From positions 1,860,001 through 1,924,000 of the forward strand of contig OX336351.1 of NCBI GenBank assembly GCA_946902875.1: a stretch of 64,000 nucleotides of DNA. Direction: 5' to 3'. Positions 39,525-50,265 of this stretch are shown here, piece by piece. Made by a program: the position numbers and the translations under genes. The notes beneath the pieces are model-generated. The model had not been told where the DNA came from. It made no database searches and was given only the letters and a program-made list of their open reading frames with translations. Source of the DNA: Nematopogon swammerdamellus. Its lineage: Eukaryota > Arthropoda > Insecta > Lepidoptera > Adelidae. The stretch's first letter is position 1, and every line of letters begins with the position of its first letter.

Positions 39525-40039
39525 TAATCACACCAAGTAATCACACCAAGTAATCACAGAAAGTATAATTTGACTTTCTCTATAATTCTTCTTTCATCTC
39601 TATGAAACTTTTAATATAACTAATTGATTTTATTTTTCTGATATTTTTAACTCCTTAATTTCGGAGATAATGGGATAATTTTTGACATTTTTTGTACAAA
39701 TTCCTATTTAAAACACATCAAAAAAATTATAAAATATATTTCTTTTAATCCTTGAGGATCCTTTTATAAGACCTTTTATAAGATCCTTTTATATAAGCTA
39801 AAAAATCCTTTAATTCTGAATGGACAAGTATATATGTATATATTTAGGTATTATGTATTATTTATATTGTAATTCATATGTATTTAATTTAATGTATAAA
39901 TAGTAATTTATACGTTTAATTAACTAGTATGTACTTATATGTAGTGTATATTATAGTATATTATAGTTATTTTCCTTATATTATATTTTACATTCCCACA
40001 CTCAAGTCTTTTGCTACTACCTACTTATATCTCACAACA
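39525..40039. other. No gene seen; short tandem word next to the mariner
   Basis: At 39525-39558 'taatcacaccaag' is repeated nearly three times. 'ccttttataagat' is repeated around 39.76-39.80 kb. The rest is AT-rich. Confidence 0.5.
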
Positions 40040-40190
40040 TACGACTCTCAAACATCCAAAGGTTGACTGGGAGAAATCCCTGTAAGGGATAAGTCCGCCT
40101 TTGCTCCTCATGTAAATTTCTTATTGTGTGTTTATGTTAAATGTTTTTTGGAGCAATAAAGTATTTCTATCTATCTATTATTCCAAATTT
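40040..40190 (+). mobile_element. LINE 3' UTR fragment
   Basis: 'aggttgactgggagaaatcc', 'gataagtccgcctttgctcc' and 'agcaataaagtatttctatc' with a tatctatctatt tail. I recall this as a common lepidopteran LINE ending. The minus-strand relative is at 0.45-0.62 kb. Confidence 0.6.
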
Positions 40191-40350
40191 TGACTTTAGG
40201 ACCTAAAGCTGCAAATTATAATTTTTTGTGCATTTCACCCTTGATCATTGCATTGTAAAATAATATACCTGCATACTGAATAAAAATGAATAATCAAGAA
40301 CAACAAAGAACAAATAAATAAAATAATACATAAAAATAAAAACAATTAAT

Positions 40351-40420
40351 CGTGTTATGGGCTGACATCACGGACGTTGTAGGTGATGTAGCCAATGTCA
40401 GTATCCATAAAAAAAAATTC
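40351..40420 (+). mobile_element. SINE-A 3' tail fragment
   Basis: 'gtgttatgggctgacatcac', 'gttgtaggtgatgtagccaa' and an A-run. Confidence 0.8.
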
Positions 40421-40429
40421 AGAATAACA

Positions 40430-40780
40430 AATTTGAACCCGGCCGACATGAGTTAATTTTTTTTTTTCGAAGGAAAAATGTACTTGCGTACGTAAACTTG
40501 CTGCTTCACCGCTCGGAACCGTAAAACTGCAGGTTCCCCTTCCCTTGCCCCTTAGTAGGTGGTAGGCTCAAATTGTAGCCGACTGTGTTGGTACCACCGT
40601 ACTGAATGTAACATGGCCATATAGCGGCCCCGGCTGCGATCGACTCCAGTATAGCCAGCAATCCAAAGGGAAGTCCCCGGTATGGCACCTACCTTCTCGG
40701 AAATAATATTGGCTGGTCGGGGCGTGTGCTTTGGCCGCTCTGACTCAGCCATTACTCATACTTGATTACATAAAAAAAAT
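40430..40780 (+). mobile_element. SINE-B, head mostly lost
   Basis: It begins in the B box (gaacccggccgacatgagtt), with linker, core (gttggtaccaccgtactgaa), middle and tail with A-run. More diverged than the other SINE-B copies. Confidence 0.75.
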
Positions 40781-41363
40781 GTATGGTGAGTTTTTCGCAA
40801 TTTTGCTACGAAACCATAAAAATATATTTCACATGAATGTTTCGCGCGCAATGAATTGAGTCTCCTGAAAAGTCGCGATTGAAATGCTTCCCACGAAGAA
40901 CTTTCCTTCGGCCCTAGAGAGAGTTTTTTTTTTTCGAGAGGAAATTTGTTCAACAGCCAATTTATGAATTACCGAAACATTGACTTTTAAAAGAAGTTTC
41001 TGCCTTCGCTGCGTAATATAATTACAAAGTTTTCCTTTCTATGACCAATCAGAGCGGTCGCTGAAAAAACTTGAAGAAAAGATTTCAGTTATTTGAATGA
41101 ATTATGTATCGGTTGATAAAGAAACTGTTTTCTTTCATATTTTTTGTATGATTAAAATATTGTAGTGTACCCAATGAGTGTAGCGTGTGGGTTTAGTACT
41201 AGCGGACCAAGAAGTCAGAAATATATGTATTTATATTATTTAAATTAAACAAAATAACCTAATACAATAAAATTAAACTAAAATTAAGAAATATGATAAA
41301 ACTAAACTAAAATAACTTATAAACTAAACCTAAAAAATAAAAAAAAATAAAAATTAAAACTAC
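40781..41363. other. No gene seen
   Basis: AT-rich; 41.22-41.37 kb is almost only A and T with 'aaactaaa' words. Confidence 0.4.
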
Positions 41364-41600
41364 CTATAAATAATATATTTCATTTAAATTTGACAGAGTC
41401 GCTGCACCGGTGCAAGTGCCAAGTACGCACGCCGCGTTACACCTCTGAATCTCAATGGCGATTCGCCGAACAAAGAAAGCTTTGGCACGGCGGTCACCAG
41501 ATTTATTTACTAAAAGTTTTCCCAATTTATCCGAGAATGTTTTGGTGTCTGGCGACCACGGCCCCAAAGTTTCTACGGCGAAAGGTTGAAGGTTGAGGTT
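41364..41600 (-). mobile_element. Retroelement RT C-terminal remnant
   Basis: The 67-codon minus frame reads LGPWSPDTKTF-like text (MGPWSPDTKTFSDKLGKLL), then AFFVRRIAIEIQRCNAACVL and GTCTG. I recall 'RISxxIQRGNAxSVLGT' from the end of a lepidopteran LINE family. A shorter relative is at 51.96-52.11 kb. The clade is not assigned. Confidence 0.6.
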
Positions 41601-41609
41601 TAGTACTTA

Positions 41610-41850
41610 ATTTAAATTTTTAAATAATAGATCTCACTGCATATCTTCCCGTGCATGGCGTAAAATATCGACTGTTTATAAGGTAAAAATGCCGCGCCAA
41701 AGGGCGAAAGGATAGCCTTCACTGATCTTGGCACGGTCCTTCCAAAGTTATGCAGTAGGTAACTTGTCAACCTATGCATTATCTACTTGATGCTTGACCG
41801 CAATCTTGTTCTAATACTTCGATAAACGTCCCTTACGCCTTATTAGGTAG
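41610..41850 (+). repeat. Family C, strongly diverged
   Basis: 'ctcactgcatatcttcccgt', 'gccgcgccaaagggcg', 'cttggcacggtccttcc' and 'ataaacgt' follow family C order. Confidence 0.55.
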
Positions 41851-41919
41851 TAGATTGAAATTTTAGACCACCTTCTTCTCCAGTCCAGTAAGTCTCTCTA
41901 GCCACTCTAGCGGCTCTAA

Positions 41920-42687
41920 GCCACGTTTCAGGGTACGGCTGTACCCAACAATGACAAATTGGACCTCCTGGGCGTGGAACTGACCAAAGATGTAGGATTT
42001 AGGAGCTTTATAGAGTCCAAAGCTACCCTTGCCTCCAGGAAATTGGGCGTCCTCTACCGCAGCAGGCGATTCTTCTCACCGGCGCAGCCCCTTATGCTAT
42101 ACAAAGCGCAAGTTCGCCCGGTGATGGAGTATTGCAGTTATCTGTGGGAAGGATCCCCCCTTTACCTGTTGGCCTCCTTGGACTCTATCCAGCGCCGCGC
42201 CATCCGCCTAATTGGTGATCCCAAGCTCACGGAGGGACTTAAATCATTGCAACACAGGCGAACAATTGGTTCCCTTAGCCTGTTTTATAGGTACTACCAT
42301 TGCCGATGTTCTGAAGAACTGGCTTCCCTCATCCCTCCTGCCCCAATCCGTATTCGTCACACTCGCCGGACTCGCTCGGAACATCCATATGTTGTTGACA
42401 CACAACTTCTGAGAACGCATCGCTTATCGAAATCGTTCCTATGTCGTACGGCGAAAATATGGAACGGTCTTCCGGCGAGTGTGTTCCCCACCAACTATAA
42501 CCTGGGAATGTTCAAAAGGCGTGTTAATAAATTAGACAACAACCTCTTTGTCCGCCTTGTAGCTGGCATGGCGCCTCTCTGAGCGTGGTTTCGCGAGGAG
42601 TGGGGTTATTGGCTGTGTCTTAATCGTTCTTTGAACTTTTGGGCACAGCCATCCGTGCCGGTAGTCTATTAAAAAAAAAAAAAAAAG
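41920..42687 (+). mobile_element. 5'-truncated LINE (jockey/CR1-like) with poly(A)
   Basis: It contains the intact C-terminal frame described below, then the 3' UTR (gcgtggtttcgcgaggagtg, tttgggcacagcc) and an A-run at 42671-42686. Truncation at the 5' side is the normal outcome of target-primed reverse transcription. Confidence 0.85.
41959..42582 (+). pseudogene. LINE reverse transcriptase C-terminal region
   Basis: The 207-codon frame begins inside the polyprotein (LLGVELTKDVGFRSFIESKA). It then shows SRKLGVLYRSRRFFSPAQPL, LYKAQVRPVMEYCSYLWEGS, LDSIQRRAIRLIGDP, SLSLFYRYYHCRCSEELA, SKSFLCRTAKIWNGLPASVF and FKRRVNKLD before TGA. I know this run from the RT thumb and C-terminus of jockey/CR1-group LINEs in moths. 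There is no stop or frameshift in it, so the insertion is fairly young. The catalytic FADD part lies in the missing 5' side, so it encodes no active enzyme. The apparent start Met is incidental. Confidence 0.85.
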
Positions 42688-42706
42688 TACAAGATGGGGC
42701 AAGAGT

Positions 42707-43087
42707 ATTGGCTGCCATTTCGTTAGAAATAAAAATAAATAAATTGGGCTCTGTTTTCACGGAAAGTTTATTTGAAAATTCTATCGGTCAAATGATCAAC
42801 TCCTGAGTCGATGCAAATTTGTGCTCGTTTCACTGCATTTTTAATTGTTGCTCGCAAATCATCCGGCTCCAAATTGGTGATATCTTCTTCAATTTTGGCT
42901 TTCAAGACTCGCAAGGCTTTTGGTTTGTTCTGGTAAACGCGAGATTTCATAAAACAAACTCCAAAGGAAGATGTCTGGCGCCGTCAGATCTGGCGATCTG
43001 ACCGGCCATTTCAAATCCTTCAAATAAACTTTCCGTGAAAACAGAGGTCGATATTTTTTTTCTATTTCTAACAGAATGGCAGCCAAT
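42707..43087 (-). mobile_element. Internally deleted mariner-like element with long inverted ends
   Basis: The outer inverted repeats are attggctgccatt.. (42707) and its complement ending at 43087. The match continues to a perfect 28-bp block (ctctgttttcacggaaagtt...) at 42749-42776 / 43019-43046, so each end is ~70 bp long. Between them lies only the C-terminal part of a transposase. Its end LTDRIFK stops near 42768. Confidence 0.8.
42768..43060 (-). pseudogene. mariner-like transposase C-terminus with frameshift
   Basis: The first frame reads KDLKWPVRSPDLTAPDIFLW, carrying the last catalytic Asp motif (SPDLTAPD). The reading shifts near 42950 to MKSRVYQNKPKALRVLKAKI, then DDLRATIKNAVKRAQICIDS and HLTDRIFK before the stop. 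This wording is typical of Tc1/mariner transposases. N-terminus and first two catalytic residues are deleted. Confidence 0.8.
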
Positions 43088-43900
43088 TCACATTATGAAA
43101 TTAGCCAGCAATTCAGAGGGAAGATTCCGGCTGTTGCTTGTTTTTTGTTGCTTTGTTTTGGGGTTGGCTCTAGGCCTGCACACTAGTCCCGCTTGGTTGG
43201 GGACCTTCGTGCAAAACCCCTAGATCTCCAGCTACCCCAGCCAGCCTAAGTCTTCCATGAAATCCACAAGTTGACCGGGGCGTCTGCAGACCTCTGCGAT
43301 GGAAGATGGAGAACGGAGTATGTCCCTTTGTTGGTTGTCAAGCACACCGCACTTCAACAAAACATGCTCGGCCGTTTCATCCGTCGCCAAGCATACCCTG
43401 CACAGTGGACTATTCGTAATACTCATGGTGTGTAGATGTTTATTTAGTGAGCAGTGGCCGCTCATCAGACCAACGGTTATTCTCGGGTTAGCCCGGGCCA
43501 GGTTGATAAGCTTCGAAGCCAGTATTCGGTCTGGATTAGGAAGAGCAGCTCTCAACTGTCTGCGCTCTGAGAGGCCCTTCCATCTGTCCCTGTGTTTCCG
43601 TGATGTCGACGCGTGCAACCAAGATCTCTGTCTGCTTGCTGACGGCATTATCACGGGTTCCGCTCCTATGCGTATAGTTCTGGAGCCTCTTCGGGCAAGG
43701 TCATCAGCGCCGTCGTCATCGTTGTGGCATTTTATCCATTGGAGGATCACCTTGTTATTAATATCTGCAACCTTCTCCAGGGCCCCATGACATTGTAGCA
43801 CCAGGCCTGAGGTACACCTCTTGCTCTTCAGTGCCATAAGATTCATTGCGCTGTCTGAGAGTATCTTGATAGTATGGAAGATTGCGGTAACGACATGTTC
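43088..43900 (-). mobile_element. RNase H-bearing LINE, C-terminal fragment
   Basis: The minus strand has an open frame ending at 43232. From about 43880 it reads HTIKILSDSAMNLMALKSKR, with the RNase H Asp in SDS. VILQWIKCHNDDDGADDLAR follows (the late RNase H motif, with His and Asp), then TVGLMSGHCSLNKHLHTMSI, CRVCLATDETAEHVLLKCG and DLGWLG before TAG. This is the RNase H domain plus zinc-knuckle tail of I/R1-like LINEs, longer than the piece at 4.9 kb. The frame is open to 44164, but residues before ~43900 do not resemble a LINE, so the 5' edge is about there. Bases 43088-43231 are its 3' UTR. Confidence 0.8.
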
Positions 43901-43960
43901 TCGGAGGTAATTTGGCAGATCTAACTGAACCATAATTACCGGATTGCATAAATAAAATAA
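43897..43960 (+). mobile_element. Probable SINE-B tail scrap
   Basis: 'gttctcggaggtaatttggc', 'aactgaaccataa' and 'accggattgcataaataaa' follow the SINE-B 3' end loosely. Confidence 0.35.
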
Positions 43961-44606
43961 ATCATACAGAACCCTAAAAGAAGTGCCTTTGTATTGATCT
44001 GTGTCGAATAAAAAGTTGTCTCTACTCATATTTCTATAATCTTGCGATGTTTTCATCTGAAATATCATCGAAAAATATCTCTTAAAGGAATGTGATTGTC
44101 TCCAGGGTCCGCACGGTCGTGCCTGACTCTTATATATAACGTCGCGGCCTCTGATACCTAACAAACTCTAGATACGCGAAGTGCTCTACGTGCGTGGCCT
44201 CTGTGAACTTCGTGTCGATCACTAGTCGTTTTCGTCCGTTCCACGATGGCCCGAACGAAGGAATCATATGACAAACCAGTGCCCAAATCTCTCTAGTGGC
44301 GATTGCATATTTTCTCATACTATTTTTTCGGCCGTTCAACCGTTAATCGACGTGCGTGCTTACTTTGCTAGTCATCGGCTCGTCGCGCATTACGTCTCTG
44401 TATGTAAATGGTCGTAAGTGCGCGAGCGTTTGGAGTCATAAGATTTGCGTTTCCTTTTGGGAAGTTTGGCTTAGATCTGGTGATCTTAAATGCTCGGCCG
44501 TTGGGAATCATATTTGCTAATTGGTTTTTGATTGCCCGTGACGAAGAAAATTCATCCCATTAGTTTCGTAGTAAGACGGCGTATCTATAGGGTTTTATTT
44601 CATCAA

Positions 44607-45365
44607 AGGTCGCAGCATTCCCAGAGGCGTACCCACAGATATCAATGCTATCCAAAAACGTCCATTGAGCACGTAAATTCCAATCTCATTGAACGCACTG
44701 CCCTAAATATCGAGGTAAACGCCCAAAGGCCAATGAATTGATCCCTGTTTTATTAAGAGTTATGAGAATTCTGGCTAAATGCCTCTCCGCGCACAAAAGG
44801 GGGCTATCGGCCCGCTGACCGATACTTCACGAACTTGGCCCATAAATATTTCCACAAGGGGGTCGGTAATAAGAAAAGACCCCGTTGAAAGGCGAATTTC
44901 TAAGAAAAACATTTTCTTTTTAGTCCCTTCTCTAAGTATTACCCACTCCTTTCTGAGCCGGCAACATATTTTGCGCGAATCGAGTGTGCTTAGAGAGGTT
45001 GGATTCATCCCACCTTACTCTGGAGAGATTATTTCTTCAGAGTTGTGAAGGCGCGAATGCGCCGACGACGCGTCGCGTGTCTTCGCTGTTCTCCGAACGT
45101 TACAGATTATTAAAACCTCTGGGGATCTTCGCGGAATCAAATCCGGTCAGATAAGCAAACCTTCGAAAAATATTTAATTTTCCTTGGCGTTATTCGATTA
45201 TTAACCTCTTTTATTATTGGAATCTGTAACTAGAGATATTTGATCTAGCAAACCTTCTAAACGTCTCCTTTTCATATTCAGCGTTATGATTAATTCTACC
45301 CGAGCTCGTGCTCAATGGAGGTTTTTGGATAGCATTGATATCTGTGGGTACGTCTCTGGGAATGC
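44607..45365. repeat. Pair of ~60-bp inverted repeats 630 bp apart
   Basis: 44607-44672 (gcattcccagaggcgtaccc, acagatatcaatgctatcca, aaaacgtccattgagcacg) recurs inverted at 45301-45365 with 3-4 mismatches. The interior has no recognisable frame. It may be a non-autonomous element or two copies of one repeat. 43961-44606 to the left shows nothing supported. Confidence 0.7.
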
Positions 45366-45399
45366 AGCCCAACACTAATTACTGGGGTCCTTAAAACAT

Positions 45400-45540
45400 A
45401 ATGTGAAGTTGCACATAGCCGGCCGACATGGTATTCGCAGCCCGCTTAAATATCCGAATGCCCGTGGGCGCCGTCGGACTACACCTCTGCGTTAGTCTGG
45501 AGGGCGTCATATGTCGTGCTTCCCTTAAAAAATATTACTC
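45400..45540 (+). mobile_element. Degenerate LINE 3' scrap
   Basis: 'cgacatggtattcgcagccc', 'cgaatgcccgtgggcgccgt' and 'cggacta' resemble the end of the LINE at 54.24-54.33 kb. Confidence 0.45.
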
Positions 45541-46090
45541 TGATAACTCCGATTGTCGGCATAAAGCATGATGCTGCTCTGTGGAACTAGCATGCCTTAT
45601 TCCCTGCCACCCGTTCTATCTCCGCATGTCTCGTAGCAGAGAGCTTCAGCACGCTTTTGTTGTTGACATTGGGCTTTTGAGAACCCATCGGTTCTCTAGA
45701 TCGTTTCTTCGTGGCACCGCTAAGGTGTGGAGCTGTCTTCCGGCGAGTGTGTTTCACAAAATACTCTGCGAAGTTTCTTGTCGGTTCTTCTTCGTGGGTG
45801 TGATCGAACCGGATAGAACAAATTGTGACAAGTTCGAGCGCAGTCTAACTGCCATATGAATGACGAATAAACTATACAACCATACAATCCAATACTAATG
45901 CAATGCACCTGGGTGTCTTCGAACGTCGTATTAACATGATAGACAGCCTAGCAACAGTTCGCAAATCTGCTGGCATGGTCACTGAGCGTGGTTTCTCGAG
46001 GCGAGTTTATTTTTTAGCCCTGTCGACTGCACCATTCTCGATCGTACATTGGTCTCCCGGCACAGCCAATCAGGCTTTATAAAAAAAGAT
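45541..46090 (+). mobile_element. LINE C-terminus split by another repeat
   Basis: Frame 45581-45756 reads ELACLIPCHPFYLRMSRSRE, QHAFVVDIGLLRTHRFSRSF and LRGTAKVWSCLPASVFH. It stops matching there and resumes at ~45906 as LGVFERRINMIDSLATVRKS and AGMVTERGFS. The 3' end has 'ggcacagcc' and an A-run at 46081-46087. It is a relative of the LINE at 41.92 kb. Confidence 0.75.
45757..45905 (+). mobile_element. LINE-tail insertion inside the LINE
   Basis: 'ggttcttcttcgtgggtgtg', 'tgacaagttcgagcgcagtc', 'ccatatgaatgacgaataaa' match the tails at 53.6 and 55.6 kb. It interrupts the host LINE frame between VFH and LGVF. Confidence 0.6.
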
Positions 46091-46140
46091 ATCTAGGTAT
46101 TATGGAACAATTTTTATTGCTCCCTCACACTACGCACGCC

Positions 46141-46443
46141 TTTTTAGGTTTTAGTACATCGTACGGAAGACTATTACTAAGCTTACAATGTCTCTTCGTC
46201 CGTCTGTCTGTCTGTTTGTCCGTCCGTCCAATGGAACCGTAATATCCATCCTTGGAACCGTAATAGCCAGCCGGTTGAAATATTCACAGAATATAGGTTA
46301 TTTTGGCGGATATAACAAATCATAAAAACATGGAAAAGTGAAAAATGGAGGGAGTCCCCATACAAGAAACGTGTTTTTTCAATGTTTTGTGGTGGGAAAA
46401 CCTCGGTCCATGAGTCCGACTCGCACTTGGCCGTTTTTTTTTT
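46141..46443 (+). repeat. Family D copy
   Basis: 'gtctgtctgtctgtttgtcc', 'cagccggttgaaatattcac', 'gtccccatacaagaaacgtg', 'cctcggtccatgagtccgac', 'cgcacttggccg'. It lacks the 'catagatggcg' part. Confidence 0.7.
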
Positions 46444-46925
46444 CATAACATGCGGTTGCATGCAACGCCTGGACAGCGAAGTAGCGTGCCGAACGCACCG
46501 TCCACCACTCAGGACGTAATCAGTGAGTCTATCCTTCCACAAATCACGTTAATTTGGCTAAACGAATTCTCGTTATTATCCAACCTTCACTTTGTCTTCC
46601 AGACCTCTCTCCCTTTGTTCTCCGTCTCCTCGCTAAATATTATATCGTTTCGTGTTTTCTTTTCGGAGTTATACCCATCGAGATATATTACTAGAGCATG
46701 CGCTACGGAGGAAATTTCTACGTAATCAAGTCGCAATTATGAGGTAGGTATGAGGGAAGGAGGCAGGGTGGCATCATCGAGATGAGGGCCACCAAGAGCT
46801 AGAGGGGCTGGCGTGAAGAGCGAGCGAGTCAGTTTGAGACGGGTGCTGCACACAGACTGCGCGTGCAATGTCGTCGGCGGACCGCTATCGACTAACTCAC
46901 GTGAGGCTGTCTGTCTCTAACTCGG
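46444..46925. other. No gene seen
   Basis: The 91-codon plus frame at 46450-46725 is unrecognised. Confidence 0.4.
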
Positions 46926-46990
46926 TGGAACATCGATAGCTCAGTGATGCGATCGGTCGACTTGACTGTCGTTCGTTATCTTAAGGTGAT
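46926..46990 (+). mobile_element. SINE-A1 A-box scrap
   Basis: 'catcgatagctcagtgatgc', 'gatcggtcgac' and 'gactgtcg' match the tRNA-like half of the SINE-A1 head. Confidence 0.45.
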
Positions 46991-47224
46991 GTGAGACTGC
47001 GTCTGACTCGAATTTCAAGAAGTGTACCGCCAATATTACTTACCTGGCAGATTCAGTCTTAATATATTATGTAAAACTTCATCTATGAGCGCAGATCGAT
47101 CGCTTTTTGAAAATACGATTTAATCAACTTCGCTCGATAGAAAAAAATCATGAACATGCCTCTGAATTTAGTTATAATAGTGACCAAATCAAGCCTTTGG
47201 AAAAAATATATTTTATTTGTTGAA

Positions 47225-47478
47225 TATACACGGTGTTACAACCCCAACCGTAAAACCCGAAAGGGGGTGATTCTGTACATGAAATAGAACAACTTTTGTT
47301 CTACGACTTTTTAATTTGAAGAAAAAAAATTTTTTTTTCTCCATACATTTTGAGAATAGGTATTTAAAATGTGTATGGAAAAAATATATTTTTTTGTTAA
47401 CAAAAAATTTTTTTCGCCACAGAAGTTGTTTAGTTTCACATAATATAGAATAACCCCCTTATTGCAACACCGTGTATA
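47225..47478. mobile_element. MITE with tatacacggtgtt termini
   Basis: TATACACGGTGTTACAA at the left and TTGCAACACCGTGTATA at the right are inverted with one mismatch. Weaker inverted matches continue (ggggtgattct, aacaacttttgt). The AT-rich centre has further inverted words (tccatacatttt / aaaatgtgtatgga). 254 bp, non-coding. Confidence 0.75.
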
Positions 47479-47626
47479 TCTAAATCCGTGGCTTTTACTT
47501 TTTTGTTTCGATCTGTAGTTTTGGAATAAAAAAATAAAAACCTAATTTTTTATTGATTGATTGTGTTGCATCCTACTCCAATCAGCGAAAGCGGCGCCTT
47601 GAAAGAGGAGTACGGGTGAAAACGGG

Positions 47627-47943
47627 TTGACAGGGCCTTAAACACGCGGGGCGCGTTCCGATCTTGAATGGATGACCGTTTCGACCGTTGGGGGCTGGTT
47701 GGGATTACACGTAAAACTGTAGGTCCCTTCCCTTCTCATCTTACTAGGTGGTAGGGTTTAAACCGCCCGGGTTGGTATCCGCACTGAATGAAAGGTCAGT
47801 GTTTTCTATCCAGCTCAGTGTAGCCGGCCCGATCAAAGGGAAGCACTGACATGGTACCTACTTGACCAAGGTGTTATGGGCTGACATCACATAATATTAC
47901 ATTATAGGTGATGTAGCCAATCGTGTGAGTTTCCATAAAAAAA
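47627..47943 (+). mobile_element. SINE-A1, diverged
   Basis: The 5S-derived block is degraded (gcggggcgcgttccgatctt, gaatggatgaccg). Body and tail are clear (ggtgttatgggctgacatca, gtttccataaaaaaa). It joins family D at 47941 without spacer. Confidence 0.7.
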
Positions 47944-48203
47944 CCGGCCAAGTGCAAGTCGAACTCGTGCACCGAGGGTTCCGTATCGCCATGTCATGGT
48001 CAGCGCCACTCACGCACGCACGCCATCTATGGCGTGTTTATGAAATGCTTCATATTAGTTAGTCATTCATGATTGATTCTTACAGCTTCATACTCTTTTC
48101 GATAGATGGCGCGCGCGCATACACTTTTACACGGACAGACAGACAGACAGTCAAACAGCGTAGGCTTAGTAATAGGGTCCCGTACCGGATACGGAACACT
48201 AAA
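47944..48203 (-). repeat. Family D copy
   Basis: Minus orientation: 'ccggccaagtgcaagtcgaa', 'gccatgtcatggtcagcgcc', 'ctcttttcgatagatggcgc' and 'cgtaggcttagtaatagggt'. The middle (between acacttttacac and ggacagac) is deleted. Confidence 0.75.
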
Positions 48204-48396
48204 ATAAGGTGCGTTGTTCGAGCGCACACTCTAGTAAGAAATACACCATGCATATAGATGGTTGTGCTAAGTACGAGTATATTGAGTCGGTTCGGCTGTT
48301 GCCAACCTTTTTGAAGACAACTGTAGAAAATTATGTAGTCTATACGCCCGACTTCAGCATTATCTACTGCCACTATAAGATTGTTTATTATTAATC

Positions 48397-48764
48397 TGCA
48401 ACACCGTTGGCTACAACACCTGCAACATCCGTGATGCCAGCCCATAACACCGGGTGAACTGACGGTGCCATACCATCATTGCTGCTTCCCATAATTTCAT
48501 GTCGGCTACACTGAACTGGACGGAAAACACGAACTATTTTGATGGCCGTTTCGAAGGACGTTCCATTCAGTGCGATGGTATCAACCCGGGCGGGATAAAC
48601 CCTACTATATGTATAGTAAGGTAAGAAGAGAAGGAAACTCCAGTTTTATTTGGAATCCGAACCACGGTCAGCCTCCAACGGTCGAGCGGTCACCAGTCCA
48701 AGTTCTGACCGCGCAACAGTCGACCAAAAGCTAAGCTAAGCACCACTGAGCTAACCAGGCTGAC
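48397..48764 (-). mobile_element. SINE-A1, near-complete
   Basis: Tail without its poly(A) (aacaccgttggctacaacac), body, core, B box region and 5S block shortened (ttctgaccgcgcaacagtcg). A box in 'gcaccactgagctaaccagg'. 48204-48396 to its left is unassigned. Confidence 0.75.
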
Positions 48765-48830
48765 GAAGATCAACTGTCTGTCATTTCCTTACTTCTTTGT
48801 AGTCGGGTTTTTTTTAAATTGATGTGATTT

Positions 48831-49132
48831 TTAGGGTTCCGTATCCGGCACGGGATCCTATTACTAAGCCTACGCCGTCTGTCTGTATGTCTGTCCGTCC
48901 GTCCGTCTGTCTGTCCGAGTGCTGTATCTCTTGAACCGTTATAGGTAGCCCGTTGAAATTTTCACAGAATATGTGACTTTTGGCTGATATAACAATAAAA
49001 TATTAAAAAATTGAAAAAGAAAAAAACTAATGGGGGTTCACATACGAGAAACGTGTTTTTTTTCAATGTTTTTTTTTGTGGTGCGGAAACCTCGGTGCGC
49101 GAGACCGACTCGCACTTGGCCGGTTTTTTTTT
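48831..49132 (+). repeat. Family D copy
   Basis: 'agggttccgtatccggcacg', 'gtctgtctgtccgagtgctg', 'gtagcccgttgaaattttca' and 'gactcgcacttggccggttt'. It lacks the 'catagatggcg' part. Confidence 0.75.
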
Positions 49133-49421
49133 ATGTAGGTATTTGTATTTTGTTATTTATAATATGTATTGATATTGATAGGACACCACCTATCGCGTAC
49201 TTTTCTTTCCCGAACAATAGAAATGAGAATTCTTCGCTTATTGTTCGACCAAAAGGCTGTATTTATGTGAAAGGACGGAACGAAACACGACACGCTTTTC
49301 ATGGAACAAACTATAATGGAGCATTTTTCCTCGTAGGTACAGCATCTGAAGAAACGTAAGATTCTCCATACTAACGCACAAAAGAGGAACAATGGGATGG
49401 ATTGTGGCTGAAAATAATTTA

Positions 49422-49485
49422 AAAACCGGCCAAGTGCGAGTTGGACTCGCGCACCGAGGGTTCCGTACCAACGCATAAGCGACTA
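49422..49485 (-). repeat. Family D short derivative
   Basis: 'aaaaccggccaagtgcgagt', 'cgcgcaccgagggttccgta'. The bases to the left, 49133-49421, hold no supported feature. Confidence 0.6.
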
Positions 49486-49497
49486 ATTTTGTCGACG

Positions 49498-49935
49498 AGC
49501 ATGTATGAAGAACATTATGAGAGTGAAAGAGGCGGCAGAGGTGTGTCAGGATCGTGGCACGTGGAGATTTTTTTTATGGAAACTGACACGGTTGGCTACA
49601 TCACCTACAACATCCGTGATGTCAGCCCATAACACCGGGTGAACTTGGTGCCACTTCAGTGCTTCCCTTCGATCGTGCCGGCTACACTGAACTAGACGGA
49701 ACCGTTTCGACCGACCTTTCATTCAGTGTGGTGGTTAAACCCTACCACCTAGTAATATAAGAAGGGAGTCATATCCCTTAGTCGCCTTTTATGACATATA
49801 CGGGGAGAGATGCAGTGGGGCTATTCTTTTAAAGTACCGGCCCTACGCGGTACAAATCTATTACGGTTCTAGATATTATGGTCTATAGATCGAGATCCGT
49901 TGCCTCTGCTTACCCCACTTAGAAACAGGCGTGAT
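49498..49935 (+). mobile_element. LINE 3' end split by a SINE-A2
   Basis: 49502-49567 (atgaagaacattatgagagt, gaaagaggcggcagaggtgt, gatcgtggcacgtggaga) and 49895-49932 (tcgagatccgttgcctctgc, gaaacaggcgtga) are consecutive parts of the LINE end seen at 63.2-63.3 kb. A SINE-A2 and ~40 bp of other sequence separate them. 'gagat' occurs at both edges. Confidence 0.75.
49568..49853 (-). mobile_element. SINE-A2 with two small internal deletions
   Basis: T-run, tail, body and family C head up to 'cctacgcggtac'. It misses ~20 bp after 'actagacgga' and ~14 bp in the core. Confidence 0.8.
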
Positions 49936-50265
49936 GTTATTTCATAATTGAACACTTGACATTGTCAGCCATTCATAAATTATTGGTTTCCTCAATTATG
50001 TGCCAAACGCCAATTCGTGGAAATTCACGCATTTTAGCCAGAATCGTACGTAGGCCATATTTCGTCACGTACATTATGACGAGCTGAACGTAGGTACGTA
50101 GCTAGCAGGTAAACGCCGGGCAGTAAGTAACACATCAACAGTTCAGTCACGTAAAACATAGACGATATACGAACGGTGAAATAAAATCGACGAACTGTTC
50201 ATAGAAATATCTCGCTCACTAATGACATTTCATTCGACGCTCTCAATTCTGTTTAACTGGTATTT
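49936..50265. other. No gene seen
   Basis: Unassigned spacer, no internal match. Confidence 0.4.

Noticed and set aside
43901..44164. N-terminal extension of the RNase H LINE frame
   Set aside because: The frame is open, but its wording (for example GPWRQSHSFKRYF) does not resemble a LINE and it overlaps a likely SINE-B tail.
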